DNA of 64,000 nucleotides from assembly GCA_905233385.1 (NCBI GenBank), contig CAJOEH010000008.1:1-64000 (forward strand). Direction: 5' to 3'. The notes under the pieces were generated by a model. It was not told where the DNA came from. It saw only the letters and a list, made by a program, of their open reading frames with translations, and ran no database searches. The DNA comes from an uncultured Oscillospiraceae bacterium. GTDB lineage: Bacteria > Bacillota > Clostridia > Oscillospirales > Oscillospiraceae. Both the position numbers and the translations under genes were made by a program. Below, one piece after another: positions 45,308-52,797 of this stretch (position 1 is its first letter; each line of letters begins with the position of its first letter).

Positions 45308-47470
45308 TCAATCGCTTGAAATCAGCTCGGTATAATAACCGCCCTTGGCGTAAAGCTCCTCGTGGGTGCCGCGCTCAACCACCTTGCCGCGATCCAGGAC
45401 GATGATCTCGTCGCAGTCACGGATCGTGGAGAGCCGGTGGGCGATGATGATGCAGGTCACGCCGCGCTCTTTGACCGCCTTCGTGACTTCATATTCTGTC
45501 CGCGCGTCCAGAGCGCTTGTCGCCTCGTCCATGATAACCACGTGGGGGTCCTGTGCCAGCACGCGGGCAATCTCCAACCGCTGCCGCTGTCCGCCAGAGA
45601 GGTCGCGCCCGCCCTCGGCGAGCCTTTCCTGATATCCGCCGGGTCGTGCCATAATGTCGTCATGGATCTGCGCGTCGCGGGCAGCCATAATCATCTCAAA
45701 ATCCTCGATGGAACTGTCCCACATTTTGATGTTGTTTGCAATCGTATCTTCAAACAGGATGATGTCCTGATCTACAACCGCCACGCTGCCGGTAAACACG
45801 GCGCGGTCGATCTCCTGGATCGGCTTGCCGTCAAACAGGATCTCGCCGCCCCATGGCCGATACAGCCCGGAAACAAGTTTGGAGATCGTGGACTTGCCGC
45901 AGCCGGATGCTCCGACCAACGCCACCCGGCCGCCGGGCTTGATATGCAGGGAGAAATCCTCGATCAGCGGAGGCGCAAGGCGGGAGTAGCCGAAGGTCAC
46001 GTTCTTCAGTTCCACCTCGCCGGTGAGTTTGTCGTAGTCCGCGTCCTCCGTGACGGGGGCGTCGGAGAAATGAACGTCCTCCGGGTATTCCATCACGTCC
46101 TCTACCCGTTCCATCTGCGTTCGCATCTCCTGAATCGTCTGTCCCGCCGTGATGATCGTCATAGCGGGCGTCATAAAGGACATCATGAAGGACTGGAAGG
46201 CCGTCACCATACCCAGCGTAAACTCACCGCGCATACACAGCCAGATTCCTAAAACCAGCACCAGCGCGTTTGCCAAAGTGGTGACAAACGCCGGGATCAT
46301 GCCCAGATATTGGTTCAGCGCGGTAAAGCGCGCGGTCTGCGCGCTGACGGAGGCCTGGAAATCGGCCCACCTCTGGAAATAGCCGTTTTCCGCGCCGCTG
46401 GCCTTGATGGTCTCAACCATCTGAATGCCGGAAACCGTTGCGGAGGCCAGTTTCCCGCTGTCCCGCGCCATAACGCGGGTGACGTTGATGCGCTTGTTTG
46501 AAATCAGGCGGCTCATAAAGATGTTCAGCGCGATGCTCAGAACGCCGATCAGCGTCAAAAGGGGACTGTAGCGCAGCATAACGACCAGATAGAAGACCAA
46601 CATAATGAGGCTGATCACAAGCGGGGTGAGCGTATTAACGATCGTCGCCGCGATGTTTGTGTTTGCCTGATGCCGCGTCTGAATGTCTCCCGCCAGTCGC
46701 TGGGAGAAAAACTCCATGGGCATCCGCAGAACCTTCCACAGAAACGTGCTGCTGCCCATGACTGCCATCTTGCCGTGAATTTTGAGCACGTAAACCGCCC
46801 GTATTGCCGTGACGAACACCTGCAAAACGCTGATTGCTGCGACAAGCACGATGAACGGCATAAGCAGCTCTTTGTTTTCGTTCGTCAGCAAGCGATCCAA
46901 AAAGAACCGGGAGAAGGCCGGATTCACGACCGTGAACAGGTAGCCGATGATGCTCGTCAACATCACGAACGCCACGGCAGCGCCCGCGCCGACCAGCCGT
47001 TTTCTTGCAAAGGCAAGGGTGCTCTTCCGCTTTCCGCCAGGCTGGAAGATCTCCGACGGAGAAAAGGTGATGCAGATTCCGGTGAACGCCTTGTCAAACT
47101 CCTCCATCGGCACCCGGATGCTGCCGCGCGCCGGGTCGTTCAGATAGGCATACTTCCCCCGAAAACCGCAGAGCACCACGAAGTGGTTGAAATTCCAATG
47201 GATGATGCAGGGAAAGGCGACGCTTTTTTTCACAGCGTCAACGCTCGCATGGAAGCCCTTGGCGGTCAGCCCGTATCTTTGGGCGGCCTGCATCACGTTG
47301 CGCGCGTTGGATCCGTCCCGTGAGACGCCGCAGTCCAAACGCACCTGTTCCAGCGGCAGCCATTTCCCGTAATAAGCCAGCACCATCGTCAGACTGGCGG
47401 CGCCGCACTCCAGCGCCTCCATCTGCATGACCACAGGTACTTTGGCGACCCTCGTTTTCCGTTTTTTCAT
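45308..47470 (-). CDS. NHLM-type C39 peptidase/ABC peptide exporter
   Basis: About 720 aa from ATG at 47470 (AAAAGG upstream; an earlier GTG is possible). The N-terminal C39 cysteine peptidase has MEALECGAASLTMVLAYYG (catalytic Cys about 22), IHWNFNHFVVLCG (catalytic His) and LNDPARGSIRVP (Asp). It is followed by a six-helix ABC membrane domain and an ATPase with GASGCGKSTI, LSGGQRQRLEIARVL and VVIMDEATSALD. Such proteins cleave leaders after Gly-Gly while exporting the core. The 77-aa EELDQVAGG peptide at 32890-33123 is the obvious local substrate. It lies 12 bp after the small HlyD-like gene in one operon. Confidence 0.93.
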   Translation of the reverse strand: MKKRKTRVAKVPVVMQMEALECGAASLTMVLAYYGKWLPLEQVRLDCGVSRDGSNARNVMQAAQRYGLTAKGFHASVDAVKKSVAFPCIIHWNFNHFVVLCGFRGKYAYLNDPARGSIRVPMEEFDKAFTGICITFSPSEIFQPGGKRKSTLAFARKRLVGAGAAVAFVMLTSIIGYLFTVVNPAFSRFFLDRLLTNENKELLMPFIVLVAAISVLQVFVTAIRAVYVLKIHGKMAVMGSSTFLWKVLRMPMEFFSQRLAGDIQTRHQANTNIAATIVNTLTPLVISLIMLVFYLVVMLRYSPLLTLIGVLSIALNIFMSRLISNKRINVTRVMARDSGKLASATVSGIQMVETIKASGAENGYFQRWADFQASVSAQTARFTALNQYLGMIPAFVTTLANALVLVLGIWLCMRGEFTLGMVTAFQSFMMSFMTPAMTIITAGQTIQEMRTQMERVEDVMEYPEDVHFSDAPVTEDADYDKLTGEVELKNVTFGYSRLAPPLIEDFSLHIKPGGRVALVGASGCGKSTISKLVSGLYRPWGGEILFDGKPIQEIDRAVFTGSVAVVDQDIILFEDTIANNIKMWDSSIEDFEMIMAARDAQIHDDIMARPGGYQERLAEGGRDLSGGQRQRLEIARVLAQDPHVVIMDEATSALDARTEYEVTKAVKERGVTCIIIAHRLSTIRDCDEIIVLDRGKVVERGTHEELYAKGGYYTELISSD

Positions 47471-47482
47471 CGCCGCCACCTT

Positions 47483-47899
47483 TTAGTTAAACAAAATATC
47501 GATGATTTGCGTGCTTTTGAAGATAACGCGGGCGTCGTAGCTTCCGTCCGGGAGATCGGTGTTCGCCACAGCCAGAAGCCTGCCGTCTTCGTCCATACCA
47601 ACGGACAAAACAGGCGTCGTAATATCGCCCACTTTGATGTCCATGCCGACGGCAATGCTTTCAGCCTTTTCCACATCGTCAAAGGTCATGGTCAGTGCGC
47701 CGCCTCGCACCTCGGCACGTCCCGCAGCATAGCTTTCTATCGCGGTCACGCTGCTCCATACGAACAGGCTCGCCAGCAGCAGGATCACCGCTGTCAGCAC
47801 GACCCAGATTGTCGGGGACGTGACGTGCAGATAATCGCCGAGCCGCTCCGGCGAGGAAACACGCTCCACGCTTTCTTTTCTGAATAATTGTTCTTCCAT
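47483..47899 (-). CDS. miniature HlyD/NHLM-secretion-protein-like membrane protein
   Basis: A 138-aa protein starting MEEQLFRKESVERVSSPERL with GGAGGAG upstream. The opening FRKE...VSSPERLGDYLHVTSP and the single membrane segment (about 31-53, WVVLTAVILLLASLFVW) match the start of NHLM secretion proteins of the HlyD family. The usual coiled-coil hairpin and lipoyl/barrel domains are missing. Only about 80 residues follow, with beta-rich GRAEVRGGALTMTF and ARVIFKSTQIID. It is shorter than the roughly 250-400 aa expected. Since frame and ribosome-binding site are intact, it looks like a reduced adaptor, suited to a single-membrane cell, rather than a broken gene. Confidence 0.75.
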   Translation of the reverse strand: MEEQLFRKESVERVSSPERLGDYLHVTSPTIWVVLTAVILLLASLFVWSSVTAIESYAAGRAEVRGGALTMTFDDVEKAESIAVGMDIKVGDITTPVLSVGMDEDGRLLAVANTDLPDGSYDARVIFKSTQIIDILFN

Positions 47900-47950
47900 A
47901 GTTTTCTCCTCCGTGACCCGCAGATCAGAGATTGCTTCCGTCATTTTGCT

Positions 47951-48247
47951 CTATGCAATCGTCAGAATATCGGAAAAACCGGTGACGTCAAACACTTCCA
48001 TCACCATTTCGTTGGCGTTCACGATCTTCATGCCGCCTTTTTTGCTCATGATCTTTTGCGCGAAGAGCAGAACGCGCAGTCCCGCCGAGGAGATGTATTC
48101 CAGGTGGTCGAAATCCAGCGTCAGCTCGTTGACGTCGCCCAGGCTCGCGCTCAGTTCATTTTCCAACAGCGGCGCAGTGGTGGTGTCAAGGCGGCCCTCC
48201 AGGGCGACGGTCAGCTCTGCTCCGTTTTCGATTTTTGTGATCCTCAT
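47951..48247 (-). CDS. STAS-domain anti-sigma-antagonist-like protein
   Basis: A 98-aa protein starting MRITKIENGAELTVALEG with GGAGGAAACGAAG before ATG. It is a single STAS domain: EGRLDTTTAPLLENEL, LTLDFDHLEYISSAGLRVLL (the SSAG site where SpoIIAA/RsbV homologues are phosphorylated on Ser) and a C-terminal FDVTGFSDIL helix. Such proteins bind anti-sigma kinases in partner switching. Here it opens the exporter operon, whose last gene carries an RsbW-like domain fused to a symporter; that domain is the likely partner. Confidence 0.9.
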   Translation of the reverse strand: MRITKIENGAELTVALEGRLDTTTAPLLENELSASLGDVNELTLDFDHLEYISSAGLRVLLFAQKIMSKKGGMKIVNANEMVMEVFDVTGFSDILTIA

Positions 48248-48384
48248 CTTCGTTTCCTCCTGCTCAGTTTTATTCATAACATTCAGCATTTACATCCGCT
48301 TTTATGCATATTTGCAAGCCTGCCCATGGACTTCCTGCCCATAAAGCTCCCCGACCAGCCGCGCTTGCGCTTCGGGTCCTTTCT

Positions 48385-48655
48385 CTCAGCCGTTCAGCTC
48401 CCGAAAACTCGCGGCGTTGGTCCTGTAAAGCAGCTTGAATACCTGATAGTTGCGTTCATATACCGCACGGTTCTCTAAGTGTATTGTTTTCCGTCTCGAC
48501 GGGCCGTCCGATGATGTCCACCAGCATCTGGCAGGTGACCGGCGACAACGCGCCGCCGACGAATCGGATGACGTCGGACGGTTTCACCTTCCGCATTTCA
48601 CTTTCCGGCAGCCAGCGCAGGTGAAGCGAATCCCCTCGAGAACCGCGCGGATCAT
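48385..48655 (-). pseudogene. C-terminal remnant of an FGGY-family carbohydrate kinase
   Basis: Three minus-strand frames together spell the C terminus of a xylulokinase-like FGGY kinase. MIRAVLEGIRF is followed, after a frameshift, by LRWLPESEMRKVKPSDVIRF, VGGALSPVTCQM and IIGRPVETEN. After a deletion of the conserved glycine-rich loop and neighbouring residues comes a third frame with AVYERNYQVFKLLYRTNAA and a stop at 48385. Two frame changes and an internal deletion rule out function. Confidence 0.75.
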
Positions 48656-48774
48656 GCTGATTGTATTATCGCACGTTTCGAAGCGCCAATCAAGGGGGTT
48701 TTCAGATTGTCAAATTCGGTTTTTCGCTCATTGCTTGCATTTTTCGACGCTTCGGATTATTATAATCATAGAAC

Positions 48775-48938
48775 CCCCACACCAACGTCGTGTTTCTGAC
48801 TGCCTACGCCGACTGCTCCCTCGATGCGCGGAACACCGGCGCCTGCAGCTTTTGATTAAACAGCTGACTGCGGACTGCGTCCGGGAGCAGCTGAAGATGC
48901 TGCGCTATCCTTTTCCGATGGGAGGCGCAGTTGCGTGA
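48775..48938 (+). pseudogene. remnant of a response-regulator receiver domain
   Basis: The plus strand reads TNVVFLTAYADCSLDARNTG and ACSF, then needs one inserted base to continue LIKQLTADCVREQLKMLRYP to a TGA at 48936-48938. This is the second half of a receiver domain (FLTAYA strand, expected LLKPL altered to LIKQL). The N-terminal half with the phospho-acceptor Asp is missing and any output domain has gone. Confidence 0.65.
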
Positions 48939-48947
48939 TAAGCTGGT

Positions 48948-49238
48948 TTGTTTTTTTCTAACTTCTCTGTCTTTGGCGCAGCGCTGCTGCTGCGCTTGAC
49001 GGACGTGTGGTTTACCGCGATCATTCCGAGGCTCGACCGCTGGAGCAAGCGCTTCTTCCTGTGCTGTTTTATCGCATTTTCGCTATGCTTCCTTTCAACC
49101 CTCCTCGAAACGAACCCCTGTATTATTCCTGTATCTCGCGCGGCAGTCTGTTTCATGCTGATCGTGGAATTTTTGCTCCTTTCGCTGCCGTTGCCCATGC
49201 TGACGATATATTTGCTGCAGAAACGAGGGATTGTATGA
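48948..49238 (+). pseudogene. truncated membrane domain of a sensor kinase
   Basis: About 96 codons (TTG start) encode several membrane segments (FGAALLLRLTDVWFTAIIPRL, FFLCCFIAFSLCFLSTLLE, LIVEFLLLSLPLPMLTIYLL). This resembles the N-terminal membrane part of GHKL-type sensor kinases paired with LytTR regulators. It ends on a TGA that overlaps the cstA ATG, so no kinase domain remains. Directly after the response-regulator remnant, it looks like the partner of a dead two-component system. It could still serve as a translated leader for cstA. Confidence 0.5.
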
Positions 49239-50683
49239 TTTCTTTACTGATTTCCTTTGCGGTTCTGATTGTGGGGTACATTGTCTACAGCAGGGTCGCG
49301 GAAAAGATCTTTGCACCGGACGACAGGCAGACGCCCGCCATCGCGATCAACGACGGCGTGGACTGCGTGCCGATGAAGCCGTGGAAGGCGTTTTTGGTGC
49401 AGCTTTTGAACATTGCCGGCACGGGGCCGATCTTCGGCGCGCTGATGGGCGCGGTGTTCGGGCCGGTTGTATTCCTGTGGATCGTGTTCGGCTCGATCCT
49501 GGGCGGCGCGGTGCACGACTATATGAGTGGAATGATCAGCTCCCGTCACGGGGGAGCTTCGATCGCGGAGCTTTCGGGAACCTATCTCGGGAACGTCGCC
49601 AAGTGGGTCATGCGCATCTTTTCGGTGGTGCTGCTGGTGCTCTGCGGCACGGTGTTCGTTACCAGCCCCGCAGGCCTGCTCGACAAGCTGACGCCCGACT
49701 GGATGAACGGCACGTTCTGGGCGGTCGTCATTCTTGCCTATTATCTGCTCGCGACGCTGCTGCCCATCGACAAGCTGATCGGCAAGCTGTATCCTGTCTT
49801 CGGCGTTTTGCTGATCGTCATGGCGGCCGCGGTCATCGGTGGTATCCTGTTCTCCGGCAGAAAGTTCACGATTCCGGAGCTTTCCCTGCAAAACCTGCAC
49901 CCGGAGGGCACACCGGTCTGGCCGTACATGTTCATCACGGTCGCCTGCGGCGCGATCTCGGGCTTCCATGCCACGCAGTCGCCCATGATCGCCAAGTGCA
50001 TCCGTTCGGAAAAAGAAGGTCGAAAGATCTTTTACGGTGCGATGATTTCCGAGTCCGTGATCGCTCTCGTCTGGGCGGCGGCGGGCGTGTCCTTCTACGG
50101 CACGACGCAGCTGCTGAGCGAGGCGCTTGCAAACGGCGCGTCGAACGTGGTGTATGAGATCTCCACCGGCGTACTCGGCGTCTTTGGCGGCGTTCTCGCG
50201 GTCGCAGGCGTGGTCGCCTGCCCCATCACCTCGGGCGATACCGCCTTCCGCAGCGCGCGGCTGATCCTTGCCGAGACCTTCCATCTGGAACAGAAGAAGA
50301 TCAAAAACCGCCTGCTGATCACGATCCCGCTGCTGATTGTCGGCGGTCTGCTGACGTGGTTCGCCATCGTCAACGACAACGGCTTCCAGACGATCTGGCG
50401 CTATTTCTCGTGGAGCAACCAGACCCTCGCCATGATCGCGCTGTGGGTGTCGACCGCGTATCTGCTCAAAAAGGGGAAGTACCGCTTCGGCTCTCTGCTG
50501 ACGGCTTTCCCCGCGACTTTTATGAGCGCCGTCAGCGTGACTTACATCCTCATGGCGAAAGAGGGCTTCCAACTCGATCAGAACGTGTCCTGTATCGCAG
50601 GCGCGGCTGTCGCTGCGGCATTGTTTACCGTCTTTCTGGCGGCATTGATCCGCACACAGCGATCGCGCCGCAGCGTATGCTGA
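49235..50683 (+). CDS. cstA: carbon starvation protein CstA-family transporter
   Basis: A 482-aa integral membrane protein starting MISLLISFAVLIVGY with GAGGG 6 nt before ATG. The conserved CstA block AGTGPIFGALMGAVFGPVVF and FGSILGGAVHDYMSGMIS is near residues 60-100, followed by about a dozen helices. ISGFHATQSPMIAKCI, ACPITSGDTAFRSARLILAE and RYFSWSNQTLAMIALWVST are also typical. CstA homologues take up peptides or pyruvate. This is the shorter, Firmicute type. It is the only clear plus-strand protein gene here and is surrounded by gene remnants, which suggests rearrangement. Confidence 0.92.
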   Translation: MISLLISFAVLIVGYIVYSRVAEKIFAPDDRQTPAIAINDGVDCVPMKPWKAFLVQLLNIAGTGPIFGALMGAVFGPVVFLWIVFGSILGGAVHDYMSGMISSRHGGASIAELSGTYLGNVAKWVMRIFSVVLLVLCGTVFVTSPAGLLDKLTPDWMNGTFWAVVILAYYLLATLLPIDKLIGKLYPVFGVLLIVMAAAVIGGILFSGRKFTIPELSLQNLHPEGTPVWPYMFITVACGAISGFHATQSPMIAKCIRSEKEGRKIFYGAMISESVIALVWAAAGVSFYGTTQLLSEALANGASNVVYEISTGVLGVFGGVLAVAGVVACPITSGDTAFRSARLILAETFHLEQKKIKNRLLITIPLLIVGGLLTWFAIVNDNGFQTIWRYFSWSNQTLAMIALWVSTAYLLKKGKYRFGSLLTAFPATFMSAVSVTYILMAKEGFQLDQNVSCIAGAAVAAALFTVFLAALIRTQRSRRSVC

Positions 50684-50766
50684 AATACAAAGCCCAACAG
50701 AATCATGGATTTTGGCAAATAATCGTTTTTACAAAGAATCGCTGATTTCTATTATCTCGAAACAGG

Positions 50767-50820
50767 AACTGCCTGTCATAGCCTTAGTTGAGATTCACAA
50801 AGTCACTATGGCAGGCAGTT
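50767..50820. terminator. 15-bp inverted repeat between convergent genes
   Basis: Arms 50767-50781 and 50806-50820 pair with one mismatch around a 24-nt loop, between the ends of cstA (plus) and the XRE gene (minus). It may serve both. Confidence 0.5.
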
Positions 50821-50840
50821 AATATTTTATAGTATGAAAT

Positions 50841-51056
50841 TCAGATGGCCTCGCCGGTACTATTGACACGGAAGGCAGTTTCAAAGGTGCAGTCAAGCAC
50901 TTTTGCAATCTGTTCCAGCTCGGGAATCGTAAAATTGTTTTTCTTAAACTTATAGCTCAGCTTTTGCGGCGTGATTCCCATTCTTCTTGCCAGCTCCGCT
51001 TCCGAAATGTTTCCCTGCGTGACAAGAAGGATCCTGATTCTTTGTGTCATGTTCAT
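50841..51056 (-). CDS. small XRE-type HTH regulator
   Basis: A 71-aa single-domain protein starting MNMTQRIRILLVTQG, with GGGAG 10 nt upstream of ATG. It is a helix-turn-helix of the Cro/C1 type: ISEAELARRMGITPQKLSYK with the recognition helix in TPQKLSYKFKK, followed by FTIPELEQIAKVLDCTFETAF. No effector or toxin domain. Its promoter at 51097-51124 and the divergent consensus promoter at 51235-51262 lie upstream; it may regulate one or both. The target is unknown. Confidence 0.85.
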   Translation of the reverse strand: MNMTQRIRILLVTQGNISEAELARRMGITPQKLSYKFKKNNFTIPELEQIAKVLDCTFETAFRVNSTGEAI

Positions 51057-51096
51057 TTCGAGTCGTCTCCCTTGTGTTTGTGTGGAATATATTGAT

Positions 51097-51124
51097 AGTA
51101 TATCATAATTTTTCAAAACATCAA
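51097..51124 (-). promoter_or_regulatory. promoter of the XRE regulator gene
   Basis: Minus-strand -35 TTGATG (51124-51119), 16-bp spacer, -10 TATACT (51102-51097), about 40 bp before the start codon. Confidence 0.6.
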
Positions 51125-51234
51125 GGAAAATATAGGATTGTATCTCATATTTTTCGGACATCAAGAAAATTGAGATGCTGTCCGCATTATCAAGACGCCA
51201 TAATAAAACCATTTATAAAAATATCAAAAATTGC

Positions 51235-51262
51235 TTGACAATGTCATAATATTTGTTATAAT
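51235..51262 (+). promoter_or_regulatory. orphan consensus promoter with overlapping palindrome
   Basis: A perfect TTGACA (51235-51240), 16-bp spacer and perfect TATAAT (51257-51262) on the plus strand. The -35 box overlaps the palindrome TGACAATGTCA, a possible operator. No protein gene of normal size follows. The first 60 nt of the transcript can form a 9-bp hairpin. Confidence 0.65.
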
Positions 51263-51268
51263 TATAAT

Positions 51269-51345
51269 CGTGGTTAAGATGCCACAAATAAAAATGTCGT
51301 GCAGAATGCTGCAACATCCTGCACGACCGTAAGAAAGCCGCCCAT
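51269..51345 (+). ncRNA. possible small structured RNA from the orphan promoter
   Basis: Downstream of the consensus promoter the sequence can fold GTGG/CCAC near 51271-51285, then a stem GTCGTGCAG (51296-51304) with CTGCACGAC (51319-51327). A 17-codon ATG frame (MPQIKMSCRMLQHPARP) lies inside but has only a weak ribosome-binding site. The 3' end is not defined. Low confidence without expression data. Confidence 0.3.
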
Positions 51346-51549
51346 GCAAGAGACGCTGTCTGCTATTTCATTATACTAATTATACTAAATCATTCACCTA
51401 CTTCCATTTTGATCTCGGAAAAATTCTTTCAAATCAATATATAGTGGATAATTTGATTTTTCGGCTTGTAATGTAACGCTTTATGCATAATAGCCTATTC
51501 CACACAAACTCCACACAAATCGCGTTTCAGCCTCTTGAAAAAATAAGCA

Positions 51550-51584
51550 AAAGCCCTTGCAAACGTAGTGTTTGCAAGGGCTTT
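51550..51584 (-). terminator. intrinsic terminator following a tRNA-tail copy (copy A)
   Basis: Arms 51550-51564 and 51570-51584 pair perfectly (15 bp) around GTAGT. On the minus strand it comes directly after a TTTATCTCCACCA tRNA-like tail. Confidence 0.7.
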
Positions 51585-51589
51585 CAGGT

Positions 51590-51680
51590 GGTGGAGATAA
51601 ACGGAATACTCCGGCGCTGTGCGCCTCCGTGACACTGCGGATTTCGGCGTTGCCCGCGCCACGCTGTGGCGCTTTTGCGT
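51590..51680. repeat. tRNA-tail-linked repeat, copy A (partial)
   Basis: Starts with GGTGGAGATAAACGGAAT, a slightly altered tRNA 3' tail in plus orientation, then ATACTCCGGCGCTGTGCGCC and CTCCGTGACACTGCGGATTT, matching copies at 51853 and 60864. It diverges after about 60 bp into a GCGCCACGCTGTGGCGC hairpin. No coding capacity is credible. Confidence 0.7.
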
Positions 51681-51720
51681 TTGGGGATTGACATTAACAG
51701 TCATTTTGAAATAGAATAGT

Positions 51721-51799
51721 AATAGACATCGGGAGCAGATACGAGGTATCTCCATCGAGTTCGATGGCAGGCGTCGTATCCTATGCCTCGGTGTCTATT
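51721..51799. ncRNA. long nested hairpin of unknown function
   Basis: Three nested stems pair in register: 51721-51733 with 51786-51799 (AATAGACAT / GTGTCTATT), 51738-51744 with 51774-51780 (GATACGA / TCGTATC), and 51752-51758 with 51761-51767 (CCATCGA / TCGATGG). The result is an about 79-nt rod with internal loops. No promoter is clear. It could be a structured RNA, an element end or an attachment-related hairpin; strand undetermined. Confidence 0.4.
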
Positions 51800-51852
51800 C
51801 TTTGAAGATAATTCCACAGTTAGACATATTTGCGGATAACATTTATTTGAAT

Positions 51853-51980
51853 GATAAGCGGGATACTCCGGCGCTGTGCGCCTCCGTGACACTGCGGATT
51901 TGAACGCCTGCGGCGTTCCGCCGCTCCGCGTCGCTTTTGCTCCGCAAAAGAAATCCTTGTGTTCGAACCGTTGCTTCTCT
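51853..51980. repeat. tRNA-tail-linked repeat, copy B
   Basis: Begins GATAAGCGGGATACTCCGG and includes GCGGCGTTCCGCCGC and CTTTTGCTCCGCAAAAG hairpins, then AAATCCTTGTGTTCGAACCG. It matches copy C (60864-60995) over about 118 bp with scattered differences. Reading frames across it give translations I take to be spurious. Confidence 0.75.
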
Positions 51981-51985
51981 CATGG

Positions 51986-52049
51986 GCTTATCTCCACCAC
52001 AGAAAAAGGACATCCGTTCGGATGTCCTTTTTCTGTGGTGGAGATAAGC
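51986..52049. repeat. 31-bp perfect inverted repeat made of tRNA tail plus terminator
   Basis: Arms 51986-52016 and 52019-52049 are perfectly complementary with a 2-nt spacer. Each arm holds a tRNA 3' tail (GCTTATCTCCACCA or its complement) joined to half of an AAAAAGGACATCCG terminator stem. The inner part is a good intrinsic terminator in both directions. Confidence 0.85.
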
Positions 52050-52082
52050 GGGATCGAACCGCTGTCCTCTTGAATGCCATTC
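52036..52082 (-). repeat. 3' half of a tRNA-Ala gene (possible attachment-site copy)
   Basis: 52042-52082 matches 61017-61057 of the tRNA-Ala(GGC) gene over 41 bp with one difference, from the anticodon loop to the acceptor. Unlike the gene at 61 kb it continues into an intact CTCCACCA tail (52042-52036). The 5' half of the tRNA is missing. It could be the far attachment site of an integrated element lying at 52.1-61.0 kb, but no integrase is present. Confidence 0.7.
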
Positions 52083-52221
52083 TTCTCCGCAGAAAAACAA
52101 TATAATAATAATTTAGAAAATACATAAGATTCAAGGTAAAACGCGCTTTTTGTAATTACAAATATTATGTGATTTTTCTCCGTTACGCCCTTTGTTCCAT
52201 ACGAAAGTGTCAGAACGTTCA

Positions 52222-52761
52222 TCAAACCGATCTTCCCATCTCATACGCCTGCCGGAACGCGGGTGTATTTTTGATCTCACCTTTTTCGTAGACGCCGGCG
52301 CCGCGGATGACGCCCATTTCCTTCGCGTCCTCCACGCAGTCGGCGTAGCCGCGGAAGCACTCGATCGTCCGATCCACCGCCTCCTCGTCCTCATCGGCGC
52401 AGGTGGCGATGTAGTAGAACGCCTTGTCCCTGACTTCCGTCCAGCGGGCGACCGTGCGGTCAATCAGCGTTTTGAGCTGCGCGTCGATGGAGTAAAAATA
52501 GACGGGGCTGGCCAGCACGATCACATCGGAGTCGATGATCTTCTGCAGGATTTCGGGCATATCGTCCTTCTTGGCACAGGCACCGCCGGATGTCTGACAG
52601 AAATAGCAGCCGCTGCAGTAGTCGATCTTCTTCTCCGCGACGCGGATCTTCTCGACCTTGTGGCCTGCCTCGACCGCGCCGCGCAAAAATTCGTCGCAGA
52701 GCAGGTCGGAATTGCCGCCCTTGCGCGGGCTGCCGGACAGGATCAGTACTTTTTTGCTCAT
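52222..52761 (-). CDS. flavodoxin-fold NAD(P)H-dependent FMN reductase
   Basis: A 179-aa cytoplasmic protein with GGAGGAAACTACG before ATG. FMN-binding loop SGSPRKGGNSD near residues 9-19, then DYCSGCYFCQTSGGACAKKDD, the compact Cys pattern of iron-sulfur flavoproteins and related reductases, and VLASPVYFYSIDAQLKTLIDR. It likely moves electrons from NAD(P)H to an unknown acceptor. It follows the ferredoxin-type aldo/keto reductase gene by 36 bp on the same strand. Confidence 0.88.
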   Translation of the reverse strand: MSKKVLILSGSPRKGGNSDLLCDEFLRGAVEAGHKVEKIRVAEKKIDYCSGCYFCQTSGGACAKKDDMPEILQKIIDSDVIVLASPVYFYSIDAQLKTLIDRTVARWTEVRDKAFYYIATCADEDEEAVDRTIECFRGYADCVEDAKEMGVIRGAGVYEKGEIKNTPAFRQAYEMGRSV

Positions 52762-52797
52762 CGTAGTTTCCTCCTGAATATTGTTGTTTCGGATTGG

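Noticed and set aside
51843-52100. Reading frame across repeat copy B and the tRNA half, and the similar one at 60656-61153
   Set aside because: They overlap tRNA sequence and hairpin repeats on the same strand, lack ribosome-binding sites and have no recognisable fold.
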